The position numbers and the translations under genes are program-made. The notes under the pieces were generated by a model that saw only the letters and a list, made by a program, of their open reading frames with translations, had not been told where the DNA came from and did no database searches. From the NCBI GenBank assembly GCA_933822405.4, contig CAKOGP040001814.1, forward strand, positions 327,535 to 391,534: DNA of 64,000 nucleotides, written 5' to 3'. Every line of letters begins with the position of its first letter. Position 1 is the stretch's first letter. Of the stretch, positions 11,220-21,884 are shown piece by piece. This stretch comes from Cylindrotheca closterium. Lineage: Eukaryota; Bacillariophyta; Bacillariophyceae; Bacillariales; Bacillariaceae.

Positions 11220-12256
11220 TGTTTCGAAAATCTATAGAAATATCGGATGAAAGTTGTTGGTGTATCAGTACTGTAGCGTGGATCTTCTTAGGGCCAGTTC
11301 AATGCTATGAGTATGAAGTAAGGTATTGTTTCTTTGCTAAAGGCAATCGTCAAAGGTATAGTTAGGTAGTAAGAGATATGTGTCCGTCAGTGGGGGTTTG
11401 AATTGTTTGAATCGTTGAGGGCCAATCGCAAATATCCACGATGAGATGTTGAAGAACCATGGACGGCTGGCGTGCAATGTGTGGGCCACCTTAAATCTGA
11501 CTGAAACGGCCGATGACAGACGCTCAGCGCGCCAAAACAAACACAATGAACAAACACAAACCAGTAGATAAAGATATAAACAGAAAACTTCATGTTCATT
11601 ATTCTTATTTCTCCAAGCATCGTAAGGAAGCAAGCTTTACAAGATGCGCGGATGTCGATCGGTCACAACGAAGGTCACACCCTTGCTGCCAGCTTGAATT
11701 AAAGAAGAATCGTGTCGCTGGTTTGAAAATGTCGCTCTTGATCCTAGACATCGTCGGAAGGCATTTCCCAACATCTGGTGGTCTCTATTTTTCCGTCCAA
11801 TGTCGAGTTCTTTGTCGACAGATGTGCCACATGGCAACAGGCGAGTAGGCGAATGGTTCAAATTCAACCAGATACCACCAAATCCCCGATCGTCATCTGC
11901 AGCCAGAAAGCGCCCAACTCGAACATTGGATTCAGTCAAGTAGGAAACAACTTGGAATGACTGCATCATTTGATGTAGATGTGGAATGTACATTATATCT
12001 TACCGTTGCCAGAGTGAAGAACAAGTACCTTTGACAAAATTTGCGTTCTTGCGTACTTTCACTTGTGTCCTCGGTCGAATGGATGAATACTCTTGCGGAT
12101 GGAAAAGCGGAAATGGAGTTGCACCGAGAGTAATGTCATGTCATTGCTACCTTAGGAAGAAAAACGTCGGAAAACTTAGCAGAGAAATCAGCACATTTAA
12201 AATATATTGATTGAGCAAAAAGTGAGCCAGTTCCACGGGAAAAAATCAAAATCCTC
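11220..12256. other. Gene-free stretch
   Basis: About 1 kb without a credible gene. Minus-strand frames near 11337-11633 and 11637-11993 have no recognisable features and no splice support. Part of this is presumably the promoter of the minus-strand gene ending its 5' side at 11219 and the 3' region of the gene ending at 12257. Confidence 0.4.
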
Positions 12257-15200
12257 TCAAGGGTAATATTGGTCACTCGACCAAATCATATTGTCATCGA
12301 AATTGCAGCCAGTTCCTCCAGCGCAACCATTCTCCAGTTCAGCCTTGGTACAAAGGCGTGCTCCCGCACCAGCACACAAATTGAAAGCCTCGTCATAAGA
12401 TGTATTCTCGTGGCATACTCCATCAATTTCCGTCTCAGCGAACGGGCACGATTCATATGGGACACTTCCACCTTCCCGTTTCCGATATCCTGGTAGTTCA
12501 GCGTCCGAACAACAACGAGTTGCAATAGCCTCCCAACCAGTGACGCCTCCAATTCTATCATACGACGCATCCTGCGCCAATGCAGGAATAGGGCAGCGTT
12601 CCTCCCTCCCACACACAGTCCAATAAGCAGTAGTTGAAGGTTGGATATCTGCAGTACTTGTCCAAGCAAATCTATTATTGTGTCCACAGCCGGTGTTACT
12701 CGCGCAGTTAGACGAAATTTCGATGGCTGTGCAGAGTCGGGCTCCCGCACTACTGCACAAAGCATCCGCTTCATGATACGTCACAGAATTATAGCACACT
12801 CCATCTACTTCCGAATCAGCGTATGGGCAAGAGGCATCGTTCTGTTCAAATCCTGGCAGCGAGATGTCCGAACAACATCGAACGGCAATCTCAAGACCGG
12901 ACGGGCTTCCTCCCATCCTGTTATTATTTGAGTTTTGAAGACTAGCGGGCTCACTGGAACATCCATTTCGGGCCCCACAGGCGGCCCAATGAAAACTGGT
13001 GATAGTTGGCTGAGAACTGGGAGTCTGTGATGGTAGCCTCGATGGTATTGTACTTGGCTTTAAAGTTGGCGTAGAAGTCGGATCCATCGATGGGGCTGGA
13101 GAAGCAGTTGGTGATACGCTTGGGACATTTGTAGGCGATCTGCTCGGTCGAACAGTCGGTCGCAGCGATGCAGCCGACGTTGGTATCAAAGATGATGTTA
13201 TTGATGGTGTCACTGAAGGAGTCTCACTTAGTGCTTTGGATGGACGCAATGAAGGGGTGTCTGAGGGTATTTCACTGGGAGGAGTGCTTGGACTTTCGGA
13301 TGGTACTTTGGTTGGCAGAAAGGATGGGTTTACCGATGGCAGGGCTGTGGTTGGAACACTTGACGGTACCGAAGTTGGTATCAAAGATGGAGCTCGGGTA
13401 GGCACTCCAGAAACTGTCTTTGTCGGTGTCGCCGTCGGCAGAGGTGTGGGAAATGCACTGTCTTGAACTGTTGGGGACTCACTTGGTGCGAAGCTCGGAG
13501 CATCACTAGGCATACTTGATGGAGAAGCAGTCGGTGTCAAGTTGTCTATCCTTTTGCGCAATTTGACAATCGAAAACGGATCCGACAAACCCAAATGATT
13601 CGAGATGTTCTCCTTCTCATCACTTATGAGATCAATGATATCAAGGAACCTCACTCGTCCTTTCAGAAACAGATCTAGTTGAATGGACATAGAGTGGCAA
13701 TTTTGTGTTGCCAGTGCTTCGTCTTTGCAGGTTTCCTCAGACTGGACACTACCAGTCACGTAGGCATCGAAAATAACAAAACGCCAATCATCCACGAACT
13801 CGTCCACAGGGATATTGCAGCCAGCCAACGACGGAAGGGTCTTTTCTTGAATCGCGTCCAACAGTTCAACCACCAATTGTTCTGTCATCGTTCGGTCTTC
13901 GGATAGTACGACTTCCAATCCCAGGCCAAAAACAGCATCGTCCATTTCGTCTCGACCAGCGATAGTTTCGTTTTTTGAGATGGCATCGCAATTTGATTCG
14001 TTCGGAGGCTGAAATAACAGATCCGCTAAGAAAGGAGGCGAAGTAGGTGACATAGTCATACTTCCCTCGTCTGAAGGAGCTACTGTTGCCACGGTTGTTG
14101 ACGTTGGGGCGCCAGTCGGCGCTTGTATATCAGCCGATGTCGTGTTGATCTGGCTGTCTTCACTATTGTTGTCATTCTTTGAGAGAAAGAACCATGCCGC
14201 TACTCCTCCGCCAAGTAGCAACAAAAACAATAAGAAACAGGCGATCCGCTTTTTCCTCTTTGACTTTTCCGGTGCTTCATCGTTTCCGTTTTTGTGCTTC
14301 GTTGGCATAGCTTCAGGATCATTTGGTATTCGCAAGTTATCCATGGCTTCTGATGAGTTGCCCATGTCAATCGCACTCTTGAGTGCTGGGTCTGTAGTAC
14401 TCCCTAACTCGGAACCCGTACTAGTTGTGGACAGACGTCTTGCAACAGGCTCTTCGCTATTGATTTCGTCATGTTCCACCAGTGTAGCAGGAAGCGCTAC
14501 GTTTTCGACACGCGGATTACTTGCAAACACTGGTCCACCTCTTGCGACTTTTGCCTTGGCTTTAGCATCCGAATCAGTGCCGTACAGCATACTGATACTG
14601 ATCGAAGTATGGGTGCTGCTATTGAGTCCTGTATCTACACCAGGGTTGCTTGCGTATTCCGATCCACCTCTGGAAGATTTTGCTTTGGCTTTGGCATCCA
14701 AATCAGTACCGTACAGCGTACTGATCAATGTGAGGGTGCTATTGTCGACTACGGTCTCTACACCAGGTTTGCATGTAGATTCTCCGCTTCCTCTGCATGT
14801 TTTTGCTTTGGCCTTGGCATCTACGTCATTTCCATAGAGCGTACTGATCGGTGTGTGGGTGCTATTGTCGACTACGGCCTCTACACCAGGTTTGCTTGTA
14901 GATTCCCCGCTTCCTCTGGATGCTTTTGCTTTGGCCTTCGCATCTGCGTCCTTTCCATAGAGCGTACTGATCGTCCTGGTTGAGTTGCTTGGTACTTCGA
15001 GTACACCTGGAACTCGGGCAGATTCTCCGCTTTCTTTTGATGTTTTTGCTTTAGCCTTTGCATCCGCATCGTTTCCGTATAAAGTATTCACGGGTGTGCT
15101 ACCATTCTCTCTGATGTGTTCCACACCAGGCTTGATCTCTTGCTGTGAGCTCTCTCGCGACGCTTTTGCTTTTGCTTTTGCCTTCGCATCTCCATCCTTT

Positions 15201-15946
15201 CCGTACAGCATACTAGAAATTGCCCCACCTTCTTTTCGCTGAAAGCTTTGGCTCGATAATCTTGGCTTCGACTCTGTTTCCTCTCCAGCGAAGCTGTCTT
15301 CGTCACTGAAATCCTCGTCTTCGGTAAGAACCCCCATTGCCCCGAGACTTAACATGCTGTCAGTGCTGTGGTGCCTTCTAGGTTTGTTGTTTGATTGGCT
15401 GTGGTGACTATCGCTCGGACTCCTTAATGACGAACTCTTTGATCGCCTTTCCGAACTACCAAGCTTGGCGTGCGACGACCTGGAAAGTCGACCAGAAGAA
15501 CTCCTTTTCCTAGTAGCCCGCGATGGACTGTTGGATGCTCCATCAGCACTGTTTCGCCTATCACCACTGCGACGTCTGTTGTGTGAAGATCGATTTTGTG
15601 CCCTTTCAGAACTACTTCTCCGACTCGAACTGTCATGGCGAGAAAGAGATCGACTTGACGTTTGTTTCCGAGAACTGCTTCGGTTGAGGCGTGAAGAGCG
15701 ACTCTGCATCGGTTCAGAATTATCCAGTCGCTTGTGTGGAGGTCGGCTTGATTTCACATCGGAAGAGCCACTCCTTCTATGAGACGACCCACTTGATCTA
15801 CCAGACGACCGATGTGAAAGTTTCCTAATATTTGTCGGGCGAGGCCCAGAGTTTCTAATTGCTGACTCGCCAGTTGCTTCTGATTTGGTGGAAGGCAAGC
15901 CATTCTTGGTGCTTCGTTCTTCGTCTTCTCTTTTTGGTGTGCTCAT
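12257..15946 (-). CDS. Transmembrane PSxxPS glycoprotein with Lys-rich tandem repeats and Cys-rich ends
   Basis: Single exon, 1229 residues. In order: a Ser/Arg-rich region with RRSGSSD and SSRRSSS-type motifs (1-200); six tandem repeats of about 36 residues, each with LYGxDxDAKAKAK followed by a Ser/Gly tail (about 240-465); one transmembrane helix of Leu/Phe/Gly (about 568-590) after KKRIA; an ectodomain with conserved Cys pairs (about 640-790); about 20 PSxxPS repeats (about 800-975); and two Cys-rich modules (about 985-1105 and 1110-1229), each with a GARLCT motif and a TGC motif. The layout suggests a type II-like orientation, with a basic cytoplasmic N-terminus and a glycosylated outside. 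It is a paralogue in architecture of the gene at 4448-8051, but unlike it has no intron and has the Cys modules. Function unknown; wall or surface association is an inference. Confidence 0.82.
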   Translation of the reverse strand: MSTPKREDEERSTKNGLPSTKSEATGESAIRNSGPRPTNIRKLSHRSSGRSSGSSHRRSGSSDVKSSRPPHKRLDNSEPMQSRSSRLNRSSSRKQTSSRSLSRHDSSSRRSSSERAQNRSSHNRRRSGDRRNSADGASNSPSRATRKRSSSGRLSRSSHAKLGSSERRSKSSSLRSPSDSHHSQSNNKPRRHHSTDSMLSLGAMGVLTEDEDFSDEDSFAGEETESKPRLSSQSFQRKEGGAISSMLYGKDGDAKAKAKAKASRESSQQEIKPGVEHIRENGSTPVNTLYGNDADAKAKAKTSKESGESARVPGVLEVPSNSTRTISTLYGKDADAKAKAKASRGSGESTSKPGVEAVVDNSTHTPISTLYGNDVDAKAKAKTCRGSGESTCKPGVETVVDNSTLTLISTLYGTDLDAKAKAKSSRGGSEYASNPGVDTGLNSSTHTSISISMLYGTDSDAKAKAKVARGGPVFASNPRVENVALPATLVEHDEINSEEPVARRLSTTSTGSELGSTTDPALKSAIDMGNSSEAMDNLRIPNDPEAMPTKHKNGNDEAPEKSKRKKRIACFLLFLLLLGGGVAAWFFLSKNDNNSEDSQINTTSADIQAPTGAPTSTTVATVAPSDEGSMTMSPTSPPFLADLLFQPPNESNCDAISKNETIAGRDEMDDAVFGLGLEVVLSEDRTMTEQLVVELLDAIQEKTLPSLAGCNIPVDEFVDDWRFVIFDAYVTGSVQSEETCKDEALATQNCHSMSIQLDLFLKGRVRFLDIIDLISDEKENISNHLGLSDPFSIVKLRKRIDNLTPTASPSSMPSDAPSFAPSESPTVQDSAFPTPLPTATPTKTVSGVPTRAPSLIPTSVPSSVPTTALPSVNPSFLPTKVPSESPSTPPSEIPSDTPSLRPSKALSETPSVTPSITSSLIPTSAASLRPTVRPSRSPTNVPSVSPTASPAPSMDPTSTPTLKPSTIPSRLPSQTPSSQPTITSFHWAACGARNGCSSEPASLQNSNNNRMGGSPSGLEIAVRCCSDISLPGFEQNDASCPYADSEVDGVCYNSVTYHEADALCSSAGARLCTAIEISSNCASNTGCGHNNRFAWTSTADIQPSTTAYWTVCGREERCPIPALAQDASYDRIGGVTGWEAIATRCCSDAELPGYRKREGGSVPYESCPFAETEIDGVCHENTSYDEAFNLCAGAGARLCTKAELENGCAGGTGCNFDDNMIWSSDQYYP
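14570..15225 (-). repeat. Six in-gene tandem repeats coding LYGxDxDAKAKAK
   Basis: Within the gene at 12257-15946, a unit of about 110 bp recurs six times. The Lys-Ala-Lys core and the LYG start are constant, while the linkers vary and one unit carries two extra Ala-Lys residues. The units are clearly related by nucleotide sequence, so copy number is likely to vary between strains. Confidence 0.85.
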
Positions 15947-16830
15947 TGAGGGGTAATCGATATACTACTCACAGTGCTTCCAGGATGGATAGATGAGTGG
16001 TGCTACAGCAGGTGATTTTTTTTGGAGGTGCGTGTATGATTCACAGTTCTGAGCTTGCAGAATCGCGGGATTGCGATTCTGGACGGTGGGAGTTGTGGCA
16101 TCACTTATGACCTTTTGCCCAACGAGATTGTGTTTTCAGTTTCATTTAAATCAGCGACCAACTCATTGGGCCTCCTACGTTTCCTTGGAAAACATTTTAT
16201 AGGGGAAAAAGGTGGCCGTCGTTTGGCGCGTTTATTCAATCAAATTTGAAGCGTATATTTCCTACTGAACAAAAGTATTTCTAAAAAAATTCTTGTGACA
16301 GAAACTGACCATGAGAGCTGTAGCCGCTATTTGTTTTTAATGCCGAAACTTTTCGATAAAAGCGCCGAGGACCTTCACCGCCGTCTCGGTCGAAGGCCAA
16401 CAGTCGGTGCTAAACATACTTGCACTGTATTTTAAAATATATCACTGGTAGTAAAATTGACCTCGGGAACCCACTTTTATTATTTTTTTAAAAATTACCT
16501 TACTTTGTAATGGCTATGGCGGACGAGACAATTCTCAGTGTCAGTAAATTCGAATAGACCCCATCACTATGGTAACAATGATAACGGTAGATCATAAAAG
16601 GATAAACATACTGTACAGTTTTGATTGGCAATGCGCTTTTCAGCTTATCGATACATCGGTCGACAGCAAGACGAAAGTGCCGTCTGGACCTATGTGCGTG
16701 CCACCGGATCATAAAAAAACATTGCTTTTTGTTGTGCTGGCCAAAACTTCCACCTGTATACTTCTATTTGGTGTCTACCCACAGCATATACTTTATTGTT
16801 CCTCTGAGAAGCAGACGTTGACAAGCAACC
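15947..16830. other. Divergent intergenic region
   Basis: About 880 bases between two outward-facing genes, with several A/T runs (16020, 16290, 16480). The last 25 bases before the ankyrin-MYND start hold a good ATG context (CAACCATGG). No RNA gene or repeat was recognised. Confidence 0.4.
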
Positions 16831-18804
16831 ATGGCGCATCGAAAAATCAACTGGGAAGAAGTGAAGAAAATGTCAGCGCTGGAAAGCAACCATGATTTCA
16901 CCAACAAGCTCAGGACCCTCTCGTTGGTAGATCAACAAACCGAAATTCGTTCGTTGCTGCGATCCTTTGGGACCGATATTGAAAAAAATGACTCGGATCC
17001 GTTTGGGAATGGCGATCAATCCGCGATTCCCACCCTCGAAGGACGAACCCGAGCCAGAGAACTCTTTTCGATCGGAGGCGATCTACCAGCAGCGACTTTT
17101 TCGAAATCATTTTCACCGTTTGCTTTGGCATGTCTCGCTGGAGAGCCAGCGCCAGTCAAGACAATGATTGAGGATGTTTGCAGTAAATTGAAACAACCTT
17201 ACTCTCGACAAAACAAGCTGAAGGAGTTATTGGATGGTCGGGAGACAGCCATGCGTCATTCACCATTGTTGTTATTGTGGTCGGCAGGGAAGATGATGAT
17301 GGGGATCAATAAGAGCAAGTATGTCACAATTTCGAAATTGCTATTGCGAGCCGGGGCCAGCCCAGACTGCCAGGATGTTGTAGGCAAGACCGTGGTACAT
17401 TATGGAGCGGGGATGATGGCAACCGACATTACCTTGGAAATTGTTGACGTGTGCATTGAAGCAGCTAAAACTTCGCACATGTGTGGAAGAGATGTAGTTC
17501 TGAAGGGATTACACAGTGCTGAACTAAATGGAAAGACTGGAGTAGCTGGTGGCTTTGATGCTGACTCTGGAAGACGTAGCGTCTACATTCGAGATTTAGA
17601 CCGGGAGGTTTGGGTGAAGGTAGAAAATATCGAGTTGATTGATGACACGACGAAATTAGATCTATTACATGGGAAGCGAATTGTACTGGCTGGTTTGAAA
17701 AACGAAGCCATGAACGGAAAGAAAGGCATCGTCGGTGCTTTCGATAGTGATGCAGGACGCCACGGAGTCTACATTCCCGAGATGAGGAAGGAAGTATGGA
17801 TCAAAAAGGAAAACATTAGTGTTCCAGTGGATGAACCAGCTTTGAACCTGTCAGGGAAGAATGTCGTACTATCCGGGCTGAAAACGGCAAGCTTAAACGG
17901 AAAGAAAGGTATCGCAGGTCAATTTGATTCTAGCTCGCGGCGACTGAGTGTATTTATTCCGGAAAAGAAGAAGGAAGTCTGTGTCAAGATCGAAAACATT
18001 AGCATTGATGATTCTGCAAAGAAGCTGCTGTCAGATGTACAAGATCGGCTTGGTAGCGTTTCACTACACGAAGTTGTAATGAACGACAGGGAGGACTGTG
18101 CCAAGCTTCTACTCGAAAAACACAATACAAGCATTCATACCAAGGATTACGATGGAAGCGGCCCATTACAAATGATTGTCAGTGTTGGAGCCGCTATGAA
18201 TACCAAGGTTGGCAGAATTATTTCATCCGTCACTCGAAAGGAGGCTAAGATGGCTCATAGTGCCAAGAAGGCAGTCCTCAACTCCTACTGTGCCAACTGC
18301 AACAAGTCTCTTGGTACCGATGGTGGAATGAAATGTTCCAAGTGCAAGGTCACACTCTACTGTGGAAGAGATTGTCAGGTAAAGCACTGGAAGGAAGGGG
18401 GGCATAAACAAGAATGCAAGCTTCTTGCCGCTAAAAAAGAAGGTGTCCAGCTGTCTCGTGACTATATTCAACACCATGCCAACATGGAACTGGCCGCCAG
18501 GATATATGGACCGCAATTTAGGGACAGCTTTCGGATCCCGCAAGGTGTGAAACCGGGAGAAAAATTCGTCATCAAGGTCCAAGCCAATGACGAAGATATG
18601 CCACTGATGATCTATGATGAAACTCGAACTTGCCAGCTTTGTTACTTGCCAAACGGGCCTGGGCATTCAGAGATGTGGAGGGAAGCAAAAAACGAACCAG
18701 CATGGGGTGGTCGCAAGACATACATGAAGGCATCATGGACGGATGACGATAAATGCATTGTTTATCCTGGCACAGCCGGTATCAAAAATAAGTATGCTTG
18801 GTAG
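16831..18804 (+). CDS. Ankyrin-MYND protein 1 with three NGKxG repeats
   Basis: Single exon, 657 residues, start in a strong context. An N-terminal helical region (1-160) leads to ankyrin-like helices (LLLRAGASPDCQD, about 170-200). Three repeats of about 50 residues follow (about 219-392), each with NGKxGxxGxFD, a GRR/GRH-type turn, a V-Y-I-P strand and EVWVKxEN; they look like small beta-barrel (SH3/KOW-like) modules. A second ankyrin-like segment (about 405-450) is followed by a MYND zinc finger (about 486-529; CANCNKSL, CSKCKVTLYCGRDCQ and HKQEC carry the ligands) and a conserved C-terminal domain ending in IKNKYAW. MYND fingers usually bind proline-rich partners, so a scaffold role is likely. 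It is the most diverged of the three paralogues. Confidence 0.85.
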   Translation: MAHRKINWEEVKKMSALESNHDFTNKLRTLSLVDQQTEIRSLLRSFGTDIEKNDSDPFGNGDQSAIPTLEGRTRARELFSIGGDLPAATFSKSFSPFALACLAGEPAPVKTMIEDVCSKLKQPYSRQNKLKELLDGRETAMRHSPLLLLWSAGKMMMGINKSKYVTISKLLLRAGASPDCQDVVGKTVVHYGAGMMATDITLEIVDVCIEAAKTSHMCGRDVVLKGLHSAELNGKTGVAGGFDADSGRRSVYIRDLDREVWVKVENIELIDDTTKLDLLHGKRIVLAGLKNEAMNGKKGIVGAFDSDAGRHGVYIPEMRKEVWIKKENISVPVDEPALNLSGKNVVLSGLKTASLNGKKGIAGQFDSSSRRLSVFIPEKKKEVCVKIENISIDDSAKKLLSDVQDRLGSVSLHEVVMNDREDCAKLLLEKHNTSIHTKDYDGSGPLQMIVSVGAAMNTKVGRIISSVTRKEAKMAHSAKKAVLNSYCANCNKSLGTDGGMKCSKCKVTLYCGRDCQVKHWKEGGHKQECKLLAAKKEGVQLSRDYIQHHANMELAARIYGPQFRDSFRIPQGVKPGEKFVIKVQANDEDMPLMIYDETRTCQLCYLPNGPGHSEMWREAKNEPAWGGRKTYMKASWTDDDKCIVYPGTAGIKNKYAW

Positions 18805-19703
18805 GCGATTACGCGAAATGGAGGCATGCATCGGGGGTGGTATATTGACAAGCAGCATTTTGAAAATGAAGAGTATTGGATTTATATCTTGATATTTATG
18901 TTCTCTGTTGGTTTCATCCTCCCATCACAATAACCAATGACGATACACTTTAGAAAAGCACCAACCATGGCCAAGTCTTGGGTGGCAAGGATGTCATAGA
19001 CGCAGCCCTAGATAGAAAGAGGATCAGTCAAACTGATACATTCTTGCTCGGCTTGCTCGACAGGATGGAAGATTCATTCTTCCAAACGACGACGGCAGGC
19101 TCCACGGGGATCTTCTGGCTGGACACCGGGCTCAGGTAACTAAGGCTTGGATCTGTCGCGGGCAAAAGTCTTAACGCAAAAATATTCCCTGTAGACTTGG
19201 GCAATGATGCCCCATTGATTATTATTTGGAACTATACGTGACTGGCTATACTAATATAGCCAATGTGGCTCATTTTTTTGGAAATATGATAGCTAATTGG
19301 TAGGAACAACGAATTCAAAAGGACGAGGTTGCGGTATACGAGCCGGGCAGGAAGAAGAGGAAAATGAAGAAATATGCTTGTCAGCAATAAATATCTATTT
19401 CTGCAGTGACAGCTGCTCGGTACCATAGTGACTTTCCTACAGCAGCTACAGTACAGTACAAGTAATAGGAGTTTTGCCATGACAATAAAATAAGGGTAGC
19501 AGAGAGACGTCTCGCGCGAAGGCATCACGCACTGTGGTTTATCCCATCGCATCGCATATATTTTATAATTGCATTATCCATCGTCCTGTTACGTGTCATT
19601 TTACATTGGGTTGCATCCTCCATTTCCACTCACTGGAACGCGGTTCCAATTTCTATTTGTTCCTGCATATCTTCCACCATTAGAAGCCTACGGTAGCATA
19701 GAT
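18805..19703. other. Intergenic region between MYND paralogues
   Basis: About 900 bases. The stretch 18960-19140 is less AT-rich than its surroundings and could be a decayed exon, but every frame is broken and I cannot assign it. The frame of the next gene is open upstream to 19569, but the start at 19704 is preferred because it aligns with the paralogue at 22823. Confidence 0.35.
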
Positions 19704-21491
19704 ATGGACATACGGGATCTCCACAACATACCATATGATAGGCACGCGGAATACAAGCTGGAAAATAAGTTGGAAAGCCTTGATCTTAACGGCCAGAGAT
19801 CCGAGATACGATCCCTCCTGATCTCGGTTGGCACAGATCTAAATCTGGCAGCTGACGAACCATATGGAAATGCTGACCAGTCCATCATTGTTGATTCCAA
19901 GGACCGTGATCGTGCTCGAGAGCTCTTTGCCATTGGCGCTGACATTCCTGCGACGGGAAACGCTTCTGCTTTTTCGTCCTTTGCCATGAATTGTATGCAA
20001 GGTAACTTTGCACTTGTTCGATCTTGTCTGGAACAGATTTGTGATGGTCTGCCACAACCGTTGAGCAAACAAGAGCGTCTCAGGAATGTGTTGGAATCTC
20101 GAGAAACATCCCTTCGATTAAGTCCATTGCTGCTGATGGTGTCAGCAGCGAAGCATTTCCCTGAAGCCGAACAGTCCAAAGCTGCTAAACTTTTGCTGCG
20201 TTATGGAGCAAGTCCAGATGCAAAAGATGTTTTGGGCAAGACGGTGGTTCATTACGGAGCTGGAGCCATGGCAACTCGTATGACGATGGAAATTGCTGGC
20301 ATGTGTATTAAAGCGGCCGAAAGCTCAGACATGTACGGCAAAAGTGCCAAACTAGAAGCCTTACAAAATGCGGCCATGAATGGAAAGATAGGAGTGGTCG
20401 GTGGATTCGACGTGGATTCGGGGCGACGGGGGATCTACATTCCTGAATTGAAGAAGGAATTATGGGTGAAGCCAAACAATCTTCGTATCACCACAAAAGC
20501 AGTCGAGCCGGATCCAACGTCAAACCTCAGTGGAAGAGAGGCTGTGCTGGAGGGGTTGAAGGATGATAAAATGAATGGAAAAGAGGGAATTCTCGGCAAG
20601 TATGACCCCAAACAACAACGTCGGTCGATGTATATTCCTGAATTGAAGAAACAGGTGTTGGCAAAGCCAGTGAACATTCGGCTTTCCAAAAACAAGCCAA
20701 AGCTTACCGATGTAAAAGACCGATTTGGTGGCGTCTCCCTTCACGAAGTCATGATGGGCAATCGGGTCGATGTCGCAGAGTTTCTTTTAGAAACCCACGG
20801 GACAAGTATCCATACAAAGGACGTGGATGGGATATCGCCCATGACGATGACTATGGGTGGAGGAATGATGTTGAGCACCCAAGTGGGCAAAATGATATCG
20901 ATAATTGCTAGAGCCGAGGCTGCCGCCGGCCGCAAGGAGGCCAAGAAGACCAAAAGTAACGAAAAGGATTCCGGCAACCATTGTGCGAGCTGTCACAAGC
21001 CCTTGGGCACAGGTGGCATGTCCTGCTCCAAATGTACCATCACGTACTATTGCGGCCGTGACTGTCAACTAAAGCATTGGAAAGAGGGCGGTCACAAGCA
21101 AGAATGCAAAAAGATTGCTGCCCAAAAGTTTGGTGTGAAGCTTTCTGCCAATCATTGTGAGACTCAAATTTCATCGGTGGTGTCATTCAACACACGTCAA
21201 ACTAGCAAAGATAGTTTTCGCAAACCGCGAGGCGTCTTGTTTGATGAAAAGTTTGTCGTCAAGGTTCAATGTAACAGCAAACTTTCCCCAATGATGATTT
21301 ATGATGAGAGTCGACAATGTCAGTTTGGCTACAAGCCAACAGGACCGGGATTCTCAGAGGTGTTTGAAACAGTCCAAAACGAGCCAACCTGGGAAGGACG
21401 AAAGACATTCATGAAGGCATCCTTCAACAAGGCTGGAGAATGTACCATGTATCCAGCTACTGCAGGTGTCAAGAACAAGTATTCCTGGTAG
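19704..21491 (+). CDS. Ankyrin-MYND protein 2 with two NGKxG repeats
   Basis: Single exon, 595 residues from MDIRDLHN. The domain order follows paralogue 1: helical N-terminus containing SLDLNGQRSEIRSLL; ankyrin-like LLLRYGASPDAKDVLG; two NGKxG modules (about residues 215-262 and 272-325) rather than three; an ankyrin-like segment; a complete MYND finger (CASCHKPLG ... CSKCTITYYCGRDCQ ... HKQEC, about 430-470); and a C-terminal domain ending VKNKYSW. It is very close to the broken copy at 22823 in both protein and DNA, so it is the intact product of a recent duplication. The gene downstream on the opposite strand is the decayed arrestin copy. A scaffold function is an inference from ankyrin and MYND modules. 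Confidence 0.85.
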   Translation: MDIRDLHNIPYDRHAEYKLENKLESLDLNGQRSEIRSLLISVGTDLNLAADEPYGNADQSIIVDSKDRDRARELFAIGADIPATGNASAFSSFAMNCMQGNFALVRSCLEQICDGLPQPLSKQERLRNVLESRETSLRLSPLLLMVSAAKHFPEAEQSKAAKLLLRYGASPDAKDVLGKTVVHYGAGAMATRMTMEIAGMCIKAAESSDMYGKSAKLEALQNAAMNGKIGVVGGFDVDSGRRGIYIPELKKELWVKPNNLRITTKAVEPDPTSNLSGREAVLEGLKDDKMNGKEGILGKYDPKQQRRSMYIPELKKQVLAKPVNIRLSKNKPKLTDVKDRFGGVSLHEVMMGNRVDVAEFLLETHGTSIHTKDVDGISPMTMTMGGGMMLSTQVGKMISIIARAEAAAGRKEAKKTKSNEKDSGNHCASCHKPLGTGGMSCSKCTITYYCGRDCQLKHWKEGGHKQECKKIAAQKFGVKLSANHCETQISSVVSFNTRQTSKDSFRKPRGVLFDEKFVVKVQCNSKLSPMMIYDESRQCQFGYKPTGPGFSEVFETVQNEPTWEGRKTFMKASFNKAGECTMYPATAGVKNKYSW

Positions 21492-21884
21492 AAAATGGTA
21501 TGTTGGCTAGAACGAGATGCCCGTCATCATCAGCACCATCATCAGCAATGTGAATAAGTATGCCGACATAATAATGGTTCGACTTGGTGTCATGCTGTGT
21601 TATTTTCTTGAGTATGGGGAGTACGTGATGCGCACCAATCAATCATCGCAACATTTGAAAGATATATACTGGTTGCCACAGACAAACCAAAACCCTGCTG
21701 ACGAGCGGATGTTGATTTCACTTCTTATCCAAAAGCATATACGCCATCTCATTTCAAAAGGAGTAATAAAAAGGAGTCACTATTATTAGTAGTATTATCA
21801 TCATCATTGTCAATGTAACACATGATACTGACACACTTTCAATTGGAATCGACGACAGAGACAATAACAATAACCCTATTATTC

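Noticed and set aside
11860..11890. GGTTCAAATTC resembling a tRNA T-loop
   Set aside because: No matching A-box, acceptor stem or anticodon arm could be built around it.
14142..15782. Several plus-strand frames
   Set aside because: Antisense to the Lys-rich repeats and Ser/Arg-rich N-terminus of the gene at 12257-15946; they show the same repeat periodicity.
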